Origin: Progne subis subis
Lineage: Eukaryota; Chordata; Aves; Passeriformes; Hirundinidae
Reading direction: 5' to 3'
Assembly (NCBI GenBank): GCA_022316685.1
Contig: JAKJHU010000840.1
Location: 50,303 to 114,302, forward strand
Length of the DNA stretch: 64,000 nucleotides
Part shown: piece after piece, positions 42,590-52,554 of the stretch
Layout: each line of letters opens with the position of its first letter
Position numbering within the stretch: position 1 is the stretch's first letter
Position numbers and translations under genes: made by a program
Notes under the pieces: generated by a model
The model's input: the letters and a program-made list of their open reading frames with translations, nothing else
Databases searched by the model: none
What the model was told of the DNA's origin: nothing

Positions 42590-44700
42590 GAAAAAATGCA
42601 CCCCCAATACAATTCAAACCAAAGGATGGGAAAAAAATAGTGAGAATCAAAGAGTAGCCCCTGGGAAAAGAGGATAGGGAAAGAATTAAGCTGATAATTG
42701 AAAACTCCTTACAGCTGGGGTTGCTAAAGGCATGTCAGTCCGATGTCAAAACTGCTACCTCTCCAAAAACCTGATGGGTCATATCGAGTCGTACAGGATT
42801 TACGAGCTGTCAACAAGATAACTGAGGGTCTTTGCCCCATAGTGGCAAAGCCATACAGCTTGTTAACGTGTTTAACACCAGAGTTAACTTGGTTTACCGT
42901 TCTAGATTTAAAGGATGCCTTCTTTTGCTGCCCTCTCCATGAAGCCAGACAGAAAATTTTTGCATTTGAATAGGAAAACTCAGCTCATGTGGACATTGCT
43001 TCTACAGAGGTTCAAAAATTCACCCAGCTTGTTCAGAGAACAACTTGCAAAAGACTTAGAATCCTGGGAAGCAGCACCAGGAGAAGGGAAATTGTTGCAG
43101 TATGTAGATGACATCCTAATAGCTACTCCAACAGAAGAGGGGTGTGTGGCCTGGACAGTAAGCCTTTTAAATTTCCTGGGGCTTCAGGGGTACAGAGTAT
43201 GAAAGAAAAAGGCTCAAGTGGTAAAGCAGAAGAAGGTGATTTGCCTGGGTTATGAGGTCAGTGCTGGACAACAGACTTTGGAAAAAGAGCACACAGAGCT
43301 AATATGCCAAACCCCGAAACCTCAGATGATAAAGGAACGGAGAACCTTTTTGGGAATGATGGGGTGATGCAGATTATGGATCTACAATTACAGAGTGTTT
43401 GTGAAACCTCTGTATGCGCTTGCTGCAAACTGAAACAAAGACCTCCAGTGGACAAAGGAAGCCATGCGGGCCTTTGAACAGCTAAAGGAAGCTCTCATGT
43501 CAGCTCCAGCTCTGGAACTTCCAGACGTGAGTAATCCATCCTTTCTCTTTTCCCATGAGAAACAGGGGATTGTCCTGGGAATATTGGCACAGGACCTGGG
43601 CCCATATCGAAGGGCAGTTGCTTACTTTTCTAAGCAGCTGGATGCAGCAGCCAAAGGACAGCCAGGTTGCCTTAGAGCTGTGGCAGCTGTGGTGCTGAAC
43701 ATCCAAGAAGCACGCAAGTTCACCTTGGGCCAGAAAATGACTGTGCTGGTGTCTCACACAGTGTCTGCAGTGTTGGGAGTAAAGGGTGGCAAGTGGCTTT
43801 CCCTGTGGGGTTGCCTGGCTCTTTCCTGCTCCAAGATCAGGGTGAATAAAACTCAGGAGAAGTTTTGAAGTCTCACTCTGAAATTTATTATCCTTATCTA
43901 TTACAAACACAGGAGATGTGAGCTCTCTCTAACAAGTGGAGAAAGTGAGTTAAATGGTGTCTATTCAAGGCTATTTAAGTCCCAATTATCCAATAAACAG
44001 GTGATGTCTATATTATTTATTCTTCTAATCCAGTTATGATCACCCAAACACGCAATGCGGATTTCTTTCACCCAATTACAGAAAACCACCCAGATTCGTG
44101 AACAAGAAGGAAGAAGAAGGTGAAGAAGAACAAAGGCAACACCCAAAATCCTCCATCTTGACTCACATCCAGTACTATGCTCTAAACCCCCAAACTCTAA
44201 GTTTATAGGACGCCAACATTTCCCCTCAGCAGTTCCTGAAATACCAAGCTATCATGATAGAGCAAGACAATGCAGAGATAGTTGTAACTAACATTGTCAA
44301 CTCGACCTCTTTTCTCAGCGGAAATCAAGGGGAGCCGGTACATCATGACTGCCTGCAGACTATCAAAGCCACTTGCTCTAGCTGCCCAGATTTGAAGGAC
44401 ACCCCTTTGGATGATGCAGAAACCTGGGTCACTGATGGGAGCAGTTATTTTACGTTGTCAGTGGAAAGCGACATGCTGGGTATGCTGTTACCACCTGCAG
44501 AAAGGCTCTTGAATTTGGACCCTTAGCAGCAGGTAGCTCTGCACAAAAGGCCAAGATAATTGTTTTAACCCATGCTTTGGAATTAGCAAAGAAAAAGAGA
44601 ATAAACATCCATATAGACTCAAGATATTCATTTGGATTGTACATGCCCATGGAGCCAAGTAAAAGGAAAAGGAACTGTTGAATTTGGAGGGGAAGAACAT
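42590..44700 (+). pseudogene. pol: Gammaretrovirus-like pol, unit 1, broken
   Basis: Reverse transcriptase and RNase H remnant. Around 42600-42740 the sequence resembles the start of RT. A clear frame follows with KPDGSYRVVQDLRAVNK, LTPELTWFTVLDLKDAFF and a stop at 42971, then, after shifts, QYVDDILIATPTEEG (YVDD motif, ~43095-43140) and GYEVSAGQ. The connection and RNase H start lie in 43464-43803. A 415-bp solo LTR interrupts at 43804. RNase H resumes at about 44225 with TWVTDGSSYF. The unit ends at 44708 before the end of RNase H. Gag and protease are absent upstream, so the element is heavily deleted. The motifs are those of class I (gammaretroviral) pol. Confidence 0.85.
43804..44218 (-). 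mobile_element. Solo LTR in RNase H, unit 1
   Basis: 415 bp (plus TGTGGGGTTGCC to GACGCCAACA) with 6-bp target-site duplication TTTCCC (43798-43803 and 44219-44224). The minus strand carries AATAAA in a position fitting a 3' R region, so orientation is probably minus. The 6-bp duplication fits a class II (ERVK-type) LTR. Confidence 0.85.
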
Positions 44701-44708
44701 CACACATG

Positions 44709-45002
44709 TGCTGCCTCTGCTGAGGCATAGCAACCTGGTTCGAGAACAACACACCAGCCACAGCCAGGCTGCTCGGGCCATCAGCTCACAGACACCAATG
44801 TGGTGGATGGCAAATGGTGTTTTATTAACTGATTACATGGAGTTATAAAACCTCTGTTTGCTACATCACATCCGTCTGCTTACGTTACAAGTTACGTGTT
44901 GCTTACCTTATCAAGGACACTAACCAACTAAGTGTTGAGGGAGGGGTTTTGTCTGCCCGTACAACGCGATATCTTCCGACCGCCTGTCCCTAATCTCCCA
45001 CA
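44709..45002 (-). repeat. 3' LTR of the alpha/gamma-like ERV
   Basis: 294 bp; the plus sequence starts TGCTGCCTCTGCTGAGG and ends TCCCACA. A purine tract (minus AGGCAGGGGGAGA) lies directly inside it, marking this as the 3' LTR. Confidence 0.85.
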
Positions 45003-45180
45003 TCTCCCCCTGCCTCTCATGATTAAGTAAAACACCTATAAAAGTATAAATGTTATAAAAAATGCATGTTAAAGTTATTATAATAGGATACAAAAGCGGT
45101 ATAAAATGTTAGTAATAAGTGCACTTCACGGTAATTGCAGGTGTTCGACAAATAGGATGTCGACTTTCTCTAAACGGCTT

Positions 45181-45810
45181 CTAACAAACGACACTAACTT
45201 GTTCAAAATGCAAGGACCAAAAAACAATACCAAGAGTATCATGGTGAGAGGGCCCAATAAGGTGGGAACAAGGGTGGCCAGCCATGGGAACTGATTGAAC
45301 CATGACTCGAACCATCCCTGTTGGGCCTCTCTCTCTCTTTCTCTGGGCCAGTCTTTCTCTCAGCTCGGCCATGGAGTCTCGCACGACTCCGGTATGGTCT
45401 GCATAAAAACAGCATTCTTCTCTCAAGGCGGCACATAGGCCTCCTTGCTGCATGAGCAAGAGGTCCAGTCCTCGCCTGTTCTGCAGGACAACTTCTGAAA
45501 GCGAGGAGATAGATTTCTTGAGAGAGGAGATGGATTTTTCAATTCTTAACAAGTCCTCATCAATTGTCATTTGCAGCTGAGAAAGTCCTTGATGTTGGGT
45601 CACGAGAGCTGAAACACCTGTGGCTGCACCGGCAGCTCCTAGGCCAAGGAGCTTTGCAATGGTTATACCTGTCATTGCTTCTCTTTTGTGGAGCTGGATG
45701 GTTTCTTCTAAAGAGTGATACATTTCCTCTTCTTGGTGATACAGGACTCTAGGAACAATCAGAACTTGGACACAAAAGTCAGCAAGGTTATTGAATTTAC
45801 CAAGGTACAC
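45181..45810 (-). pseudogene. env: env transmembrane subunit of the deleted ERV
   Basis: A 209-residue frame with a gammaretroviral-type TM ectodomain: a Gly/Ala-rich fusion-peptide-like segment ([16 protein letters not shown]), heptad-repeat helices, [16 protein letters not shown] (immunosuppressive-type segment) and CX6CC (C-AALREE-CC). A Cys at the very end and a hydrophobic anchor region follow (LGIVFWSL). The surface subunit lies directly upstream in another frame (45841-46338). With SU it would form the receptor-binding and fusion glycoprotein. It is separated from a start codon and signal peptide and is not functional as it stands. Confidence 0.82.
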
Positions 45811-45840
45811 ACAGGGGGTTATTCCAACTTGTTGACAGAC

Positions 45841-46338
45841 CTACATTCCTGGTACGAACGGAACTGCCCACTTATCAGTCTTTTGACTAGGTTGGATGAA
45901 CTCAGCACAAATGTTTCCCATCTGCTTTGCTAAGGTTACATTGCCAAAGCACTTGCCTCGGCCTGTGACTTGACTCAGGCTAATTTCCCTCCGAGGGGTG
46001 TCCCACTTACAGTTGTGTGGATTGTTTGTTGAAGAATATTCGAAAGGAGCATCAAAGGCGACACCCTCATAAAAAGGAGGTTCTGCGTTATAACATAACC
46101 AGCATGATTTTGTAAAGTTTGGATTGGATTGGTTCAACGACAAAAAGGTAGCATTTAACACACTAAGAAACAGATTGTAAGGATCTGACTTAGGTTTTTG
46201 GTAGATAGCTAAAGGACTGAATGAGGAGGTGCCAGGTGTGGCCTCCCTCTTGTGTCTGCGTGCTGCGAGATTCTGATAGGGTCTAATTGATCTGAACCAG
46301 TGACCAGAGCTAGTTGCTTTGCACAATTGTCCTCCCAC
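45841..46338 (-). pseudogene. env: env surface subunit, C-terminal part, of the deleted ERV
   Basis: The minus-strand frame contains SCWLCYNAEPPFYEGVAF. Its CXXC (CWLC) motif is typical of gamma-type Env that bonds covalently to a CX6CC TM. Several N-x-S/T sites follow. The N-terminal half, including the signal peptide, is missing; upstream sequence runs into the capsid fragment at about 46270-46330, the deletion junction. Confidence 0.78.
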
Positions 46339-46547
46339 TCTTGTTTAAAAACTATCATCCCTGCCCCATCAAAAATCAATCTGCAGGTTTGCTTTATGTC
46401 AAATGGGAGCATGTCATCCCCTCCAAAAACACCATCAATGAGAGTAGAAACCACAGCTGAATTAATCCCTCTGTCAGTTATTGCTTTAACAATTGCTTGA
46501 ACATCCTTAGGGTTTACTGGGGAGTACATTCTCTGTTTTCCACCCAC
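46209..46547 (-). pseudogene. gag: gag capsid N-terminal fragment of the deleted ERV
   Basis: The frame includes NPKDVQAIVKAITDRGINS, LPFDIKQTCRLIFDGAG and FKQEWEDNC, which fits the helical N-terminal capsid domain of alpha/betaretroviruses. After about 46310 the frame loses similarity as the env sequence takes over. The major homology region, nucleocapsid and everything in pol are gone. Confidence 0.65.
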
Positions 46548-46829
46548 CCCCCCTAATCAGACTGGAAAAGCTAGTTTGGCCGATGATTTCCAATCGGTGC
46601 ATGCCATCTTTACCTTCCTCCAAACTGTGAGGGGAGTTCATTCTTTTTCTGACTTCCCCTCAACCCAAGTAGAAACATTGTTGTTACTGATTCTATATAC
46701 TGTTACTTCCTCTTTGTCCCAGCCGGAGCCAGAGCCAGCAGCAGAGGACTGGCTGTCCCAGTCCCCTGAGCTAGAGTCCGATTCAGAGCCGGAAGTCGAC
46801 TGACTGGCTGCTTCCGGGCTCCGGAGCCT

Positions 46830-47110
46830 TTTGGTCGGGCTCCGACCCCGCCCCTTTCCCTCAGGGCTGGGCCGTCCCTTCCCTCTTGGCCCCGCCCCTT
46901 TCCCTTAGGGCTGAGCCGTCCCTTCCCTCTTGGCCCCGCCCCTTTCCCTCAGGGCTGGGCCGTCCCTTCCCTCTTGGCCCCGCCCCTTTCCCTTAGGGCT
47001 GGGCCGTCCCTTCCCTCTGGGCCCCGCCCCTTTCCCTCAGGGCTGGGCCGTCCCTTCCCTCTGGGCCCCGCCCCTTTCCCTCAGGGCTGAGCCGCCCCTT
47101 TCTCTTGAGC
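46830..47110 (-). repeat. 44-bp GC-box minisatellite within gag
   Basis: Six tandem units with exact 44-bp spacing (GCCGTC or GCCGCC at 46871, 46915, 46959, 47003, 47047, 47091). Each unit carries GGCCCCGCCCC, a perfect Sp1 GC box. The period is not a multiple of three, so the array breaks the gag frame between matrix and capsid. Confidence 0.92.
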
Positions 47111-47227
47111 TCCCCCCGCCTCCTGTTGTGGGAGCTTCTCACCTTAGAAAAACATGCTTTTTGGCAAAGATTAGCTTCAGTTCCCCCTTCGAGTTCTCCC
47201 CTCTTTTTCTGCTTGAGCGTGCTCGCA

Positions 47228-47962
47228 TTAGCAAACAAACTCTTCGTTTTCATTGGCAACAAGCTCACAATCTAAAAGACCTTCTTTGTTTTCTGTAGTA
47301 TAGCTATATCGCAAACATTCCTTATTTGATACAACTGCATTCCCGCTTTCCCCCATGGATTCAATGCCATCTTGTGGCACATACGGTGGAGGTCCCTCTC
47401 CCGCTTTTCCAGCTTTCCGAGCTTCTTCGGCTAGACCGTTATAAAATGACTGCACTTGCTTTTTTCCCTCAGCGAATGACCCTGAGCTTGGAGGCTTTGA
47501 AGCGAGCCCTTGCTCCTCCGAGCCTCTGCACTCGGCAGAACCAACCCCATCAACACTCTGAACATTATCACTAATTTTCAGACTACATTCTTTTACACTC
47601 TGAAAATTCTCAACAACAGTTGCCTCTGAGAAAGTTTGCATCGCTGCCACGATACCTAATTGGGGGGCAAACTTTAAACAATTTCGGGCAGCTTTCCAGG
47701 TCTCTTGCTCCTGCAGAGCCTTCTGTAAAGCTTCCACGACCCTCCCCCATGCCTTAAGATTTTTTCCTGAGCCGGAAGACATTGTGTCTTCAGTAAGAGC
47801 CTTAGTACATTGACCCCAAATATCTGGGTGGAGGATATCCACCGGCCTATCAATGATATTAAGTTGCAAAAGCCTCGTCACTGAGAGGATAAAATCTTTT
47901 GCTTTACAGCCAATTCCCCACTGCTTATGAATCTGAGATACGACCTTCACCAGAGCTTCCAT
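47228..47962 (-). pseudogene. gag: gag matrix / p10-like N-terminal region, alpharetrovirus-like
   Basis: A 244-residue frame starting MEALVKVVSQIHKQWG, in the position and style of alpharetroviral matrix (starts MEA, with WGQCTKALTEDTM and LKAWGRVVEAL). A PPPYVPQ late-domain motif follows near residue 190. ATG lies 97 bp downstream of the primer site. It ends at a stop at 47228-47230, before the minisatellite and the capsid fragment. Alpharetroviral matrix drives Gag to the plasma membrane, and the PPPY motif recruits budding factors. The frame is open, but the rest of Gag is destroyed. Confidence 0.78.
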
Positions 47963-48058
47963 CCTCTGCGTGGGTCCGGAGGCGTCCCTCCCGCCGAGCT
48001 GGCCCCGCCGCTCAGCCGTCGTTCACCCGTCCAGGCGACTCCCGATCTCCCGGGTGAC

Positions 48059-48077
48059 TCCCGGGGTTTCGGCACCA
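48059..48077 (-). promoter_or_regulatory. Primer-binding site, tRNA-Phe-like
   Basis: The minus strand reads TGGTGCCGAAACCCCGGGA, two bases from the LTR. It is complementary to the 3' end of tRNA-Phe apart from one extra C in the C-run. Confidence 0.75.
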
Positions 48078-48079
48078 CT

Positions 48080-48372
48080 TGCTGCCTCCGCTGAGGCGTA
48101 GCGACCTGGTTCAGGAACGACACGGCAGCCACACCCAGGCTGCTCGGACCACCAGCTCACAGACACCAGTGTGGTGGACGGCAAATGGCGTTTATTAACT
48201 GGTTACATTGAGTTATAAAACCTCTGTTTGCTACATCACATCCGTCTGCTTACGTTACAAGTTAGGTGTTGCTTACCTTATCAGGGACACTAAACAACTA
48301 AGTGTTGAGGGAGGGGTTCTGTCTGCCCGTACAACGCGATATCTTCCGACTGCCTGTCCCTAATCTCTCACA
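48080..48372 (-). repeat. 5' LTR of the alpha/gamma-like ERV
   Basis: 293 bp; the plus sequence starts TGCTGCCTCCGCTGAGG and ends TCTCACA. The primer site adjoins it on the inner side. Confidence 0.85.
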
Positions 48373-48653
48373 TCTCAGTACTGCACCTGCCTGTGTGAGA
48401 TCCCTGCCAGGGGACTGGCACAGCCCCACAAACCTGCTGGAATGTGTCCTGGCCCTGCCGAGTCACACAGCTCAGCTGACGTGGGTGGGTTTTATCTCCT
48501 GGGAACTTCCCAGTCTCGCCCAGCTTCTGTCCAGGTCTGCCCACCACCCCTTCCCTAACCCCAGCACAGCCCAGCCCAGCCCAGCCCAGCAGCACATTCA
48601 GGGTGAGCCCCATGGCAAAGCTCTCTCTGGGGAGCTCCAGCATTGTGCGCACT

Positions 48654-49315
48654 TGATATGGGGGACGTTAATGGATATGAAAATGCAAGATTTTAGCAGC
48701 AGCTTTTGGTGATTTTATAGAAGGAAAAAACCAGGTTGTACTGAGAACACATAGAAGATTAGCTAATAAACTTGACTGCTAGGTAGTTATTAGGTCCAAG
48801 TCCAATAGGTAAGATATAAAATGTTGAAACTTAGCAAAGCAGGATTTTGGTATTTGTCAAAAATCAATAAAGCAGAACTTTGTGGCTTGGGAGCCAGCAA
48901 GAACCAGGCTCATGGTTTGGCCAGGACCAACTGACATGGGAACTAGCCAAATCCTTCCTGTGCCTGCCCAGAAGGAGGGGTCAAGAAGAGGATATTGGGA
49001 GGAAGACTAGTTACTTCATCAGAAGATGCCAACCCACGACCACCAGAGGGGACTCTGCAGCTGCAGAAAGATCTTCTAGCTAATTGTAATATGAAGCAAG
49101 GCTAGGCGGAGCTAGGTAATGAATATGTATAGGTGTAGTGTGAAATTTAATGCATATACTTCAAATGCATAATACCTCAAAAGACAAATAAGCGAGAGAA
49201 AGTCACCAGAGCAAGCATGGTTTGGAGGAAATGTCCCCCCGTGTGTCCCAGCTGGAAATAAAACATACCTGCTTTAGAATTTTCTAATTGTAAAGTTCCT
49301 GTTCTACCCTTCACT
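48654..49315 (+). repeat. 5' LTR of gamma ERV, unit 2
   Basis: 662 bp, same length as in unit 1, TGATATGGGGGACG to CCCTTCACT. Confidence 0.82.
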
Positions 49316-50777
49316 TGTTGACCACCAAGGGACTTCTTTGTCTGGCTGCAGAAGCTCCCGTCTGGATGGACACTCCAAGGTGCACCCCAGATCTTTTCCA
49401 GGGGGAACTCTGCTCCCTGGCCGCTCCTGCAGGGGCAAACAAAGCCCTTGCACGTGTCAGAGAAGGTATATTTAATTGACTTTTAAGGGAGGGCACTCAA
49501 GGTAAACCAATAAGCTGGAGATGTCTGCACAAGGTTAAGTATCTGTCAGAGACATCTGGTAGAGTAATTTTGGAAATATGGAAAAAGGGGATTTCTGCTG
49601 ACCACACTGGGTGGCCACTGGCAGGTAGGGTAATCTGAGCAGAAACCAAGATATTATAAGTATTATTTATTACTTGGTTGCTATACCATAAATATCCTGT
49701 ATAAATTGTGTTTGTTGTAAGATTCTATTAATTAGTGATTGGAAAAAGGCTTTCTGTAAGATGATTTATGTAAGGTGATTTATGTGGGATGAAAAGCCAG
49801 TGATATATGCTGTGTGGGATATGTGGTTTTGATGTAGTGCCTTTTGAAAGGAATTTTGGAGTTTTTGCAATAGCTGTATTCATTTGTGTGGAAACACTCC
49901 TCTCTTTTGACACCGACTATAACTGCAATTGAGTTACTGTTCCTGTATTTGTGTGATTGCTAAGTTTGAACATTTGATTGTGTGAGTGAGATGTGCCAGC
50001 AGACACAGAGTGAGTGCAGAGCCCCGATCTGCGTTTCCTTCCCTGGGCGACCGGAACGGCCAGAGACAGGCAAAGCGTGGGAATACAGAGTGGGAGCACA
50101 GGAGAGTGTGCAGTGTCTGAGCGTGCTGTGCCTGAGTGTGTGGTGATTACTGTGTGTTTTATTGGGTGTTTTAACTGTGGCTAGATGAGTGGAGAGAACT
50201 CTTCTCCATTAGTGGTTTGGATCCAGCCCATGGGAGGTCTTGAACTGAGCATATTGCTGGGTATAAACACAAAACAAACAAACAAACAGTTTTTATTAGA
50301 AGGGGTGTATAAGACCTCTGCAGGAAGGCTGGTAGCCTTGGATTGGGAGCAAGCTGCAGTAGAGGATCTGGATCTTCCAAGAGAGAGGAGCTGGATACAT
50401 TGTTTTTGTGGAAATTTCAGGATGATTAACTTTTTGAGAGAGTGGCATCCCGTGTGGGTGTTAATATAGTGTAAGATTTGTACAAGGTGTTGGTATTATT
50501 TTTTTGCAAGGCAACAGAGTGTATGTACTTGGGTGTGGCAAGAACAACACCTTAGGCAAGTGGATTTGGAACCCGAGATCTTAAAGTTTGTGTGTGGAAA
50601 GTCACATTTAGTACCTGAAACTGGGGGGATTCCACCCCTGCAGATCCACTGGTTATAAAAATGAAGCTGGGAAAAGAAGCAGAGAAGGTGAAACTCGTGG
50701 TGGATACGAGACCAACATATTCAATTTTACATAAAGCTTTACTGCCAGTGGGGAATGACTATGTTATAGTGAAGGGG
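49316..50777 (+). other. Leader / 5' internal region of the gamma ERV, unit 2
   Basis: Counterpart of 40240-41693. A 94-codon frame at 50185-50469 starts MSGENSSP, but I recognise no gag domain in it. Confidence 0.5.
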
Positions 50778-51434
50778 TGTCCTGGTTTAGGACAAATTTG
50801 GGAGGAAACCTCCAAATAGGGTCCCTCTGGGAAGCAAACCCAAATGGCCCCCAGCCCCAGTTGGTCAGGGAAAAAAATCTCCTTAGAGAAAAGTTGAAAA
50901 AACTATTTATTTAACAAATGCCCACAAGCAGAAAGAATGAATGATATGAAACAATAAAACCTCTCACCACTCTGAAGAGAGAGGCAAAATTGAGGAAAGT
51001 CCTTTCTGTGAGTTGTAGCTCAGCTCCCTCCATCTCTCATCAGTCCCTCTGATGCTGGAAAATGCCATCCTGGGCCCCGGTGGGGCAAAGGTGCTGAGCT
51101 CCTGGTGCTCTTCGAGGTTTTCAGCCCAGAGCAGGTTTAAACAAGTCCCAAGAAAAAGGAAAAAACAGTCCAGGGAACTTCTCTGCCTCTAAAGCTAGCT
51201 AAAACTAACTGAAAGCACAGGAGGTCTCTGTCCCGCTGTCTGTCTGTGCTTCAGATGAACACAGTCCAGGAGCCGGAATGCAGAGGAGTGAGTGCAGTTT
51301 CTGAAGACAAACTCGGCCCTTCTCTGTCTCCCCAGTTCACTCTCAGAACCAGGCTTAAAGGCACAGAACACAATATCCAACTCAGACAGAACAGACAACT
51401 GGGGATACAAGCATCATAAATTCACCCTAGCACA
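50778..51434 (-). mobile_element. Solo LTR, TGTCCT family, unit 2
   Basis: 657 bp, flanked by AGGGG (50773-50777 and 51435-51439). Duplicate of 41694-42350. Confidence 0.93.
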
Positions 51435-51657
51435 AGGGGGCAACTGGCCAATCTAAAATAGCACATTTTTGTAAGCCATTAAAATATAAATATGGAAAAC
51501 AATGGGGCATCCGTAAGTTTTTATCCATGCCTAACTCCCCTGAGTCACTCCTAGGGAGAGATTTATAAGAAAAATTATAGGCAACCATTTATTTAAAATT
51601 GTGAAAAGTACTTTGGAGGTAAATGATCAAAAATAGGTGGCCAAGAGTATGGGCTTA

Positions 51658-51798
51658 TGTCACGATCCGCTCGGACGAGCGGGGGTCGTGATGGTTCGTT
51701 TTCTGATCTCAGAGTGCAAAACACAACACAGAGGGGATTTCAGCATTAAAACAAATGCACCTTTTATTGATTGACCATAGCAAAATGCGATAGAAGGA

Positions 51799-51833
<35 letters not shown>

Positions 51834-52530
51834 GGGGGGATATAGCTACCAAACGTGGAGACGGAGTCCTCGTGGTCCGGTCGATGGGTCCGCCTGTCAC
51901 GTCGGGGAGAGGCGCTCTCCAAATCTCTGGTTAACTCAGGGGTTTTTATTATAGTCCTCAGTCATGGGGGGAACAGGTAAAAGTGTTGAAGCTCCCGAGG
52001 GGGAACAGGTAGTTCATGTTCTTAGCAGTAAGCGAGAGCCATTGTCTTCTTGGTCCAACGATCACGCCTCCAGGCAAACATCTCGCTTTGGTTAAGTCAG
52101 CCCCCACCCCAGTATTGGGGTTGTCGGGGTCTGATGTCTCAGTCCTTGAGAGGGGCTTCATATAGGGGTCTCAATCTCAGTCCTTGCAAGGGGGTTTTGA
52201 TCTCTGTCTGTCACGGTGATTGCGAAGCAGATGAAGGATTTTCTGTGAGGGACCACCAAAGTTACCCCAGAAAGTTCCCTTGGCCAAGAGGTGGGGAAAT
52301 TCCTAGGCTATTGTCATGAAGCAGGGACCGTGAAGCAGGTGTAATCTTCGGGTACAGAACTACCATTACACTGCTCAAAGCCCGTGTACTGTGGCGTGGT
52401 GACACAGGAAAATGCGCCTACAGACGATTGGCAAGAATCCACCTCGAGCAGGCCAGAACTGCAGTGGGGTCCTCGGGGTCCTTATGACGATCGTGAGGCA
52501 AATGAGGGAAACTTCAGACAGACTCTTACA
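51658..52530 (-). mobile_element. Solo LTR present only in unit 2
   Basis: 873 bp, plus sequence TGTCACGATCCGCTCGG to GACTCTTACA. It interrupts sequence that is continuous in unit 1 (GGGCTTCCAATACACC). Flanks GCTTA and GCTTC fit a 5-bp duplication with one change. AATAAA on the minus strand (TTTATT, about 51766) indicates minus orientation. It carries an (AG)n run at 51802-51829. It does not resemble the TGTCCT family. Confidence 0.85.
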
Positions 52531-52554
52531 GCTTCCAATACACCAGGGAGAGGA

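Larger units (their letters stand above)
39229..44708 (+). repeat. Tandem duplication, unit 1
   Basis: Direct copy of 48373-54669, offset 9076 bp at the LTR start (39578 and 48654). Contents: flank with a CAGCC microsatellite, gamma-type 5' LTR, leader, a solo LTR, and pol with a second solo LTR. Unit 1 ends at 44708, exactly where the minus-strand alpha-like ERV begins. Unit 2 begins at 48373, exactly where that ERV ends. Confidence 0.88.
44709..48372 (-). mobile_element. Internally deleted ERV with alpharetrovirus-like gag and gamma-type env
   Basis: 3664 bp on the minus strand. Order from the right: 5' LTR (48080-48372), tRNA-Phe-like primer site, gag matrix region, a 44-bp GC-rich minisatellite, start of capsid, then env surface and transmembrane parts, polypurine tract, 3' LTR (44709-45002). 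Protease, reverse transcriptase, RNase H and integrase are all missing. LTRs are ~294 bp and similar. Flanking bases (CACATG left, TCTCAG right) show no target-site duplication. Its two ends coincide with the borders of the two tandem-duplication units. Confidence 0.85.
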
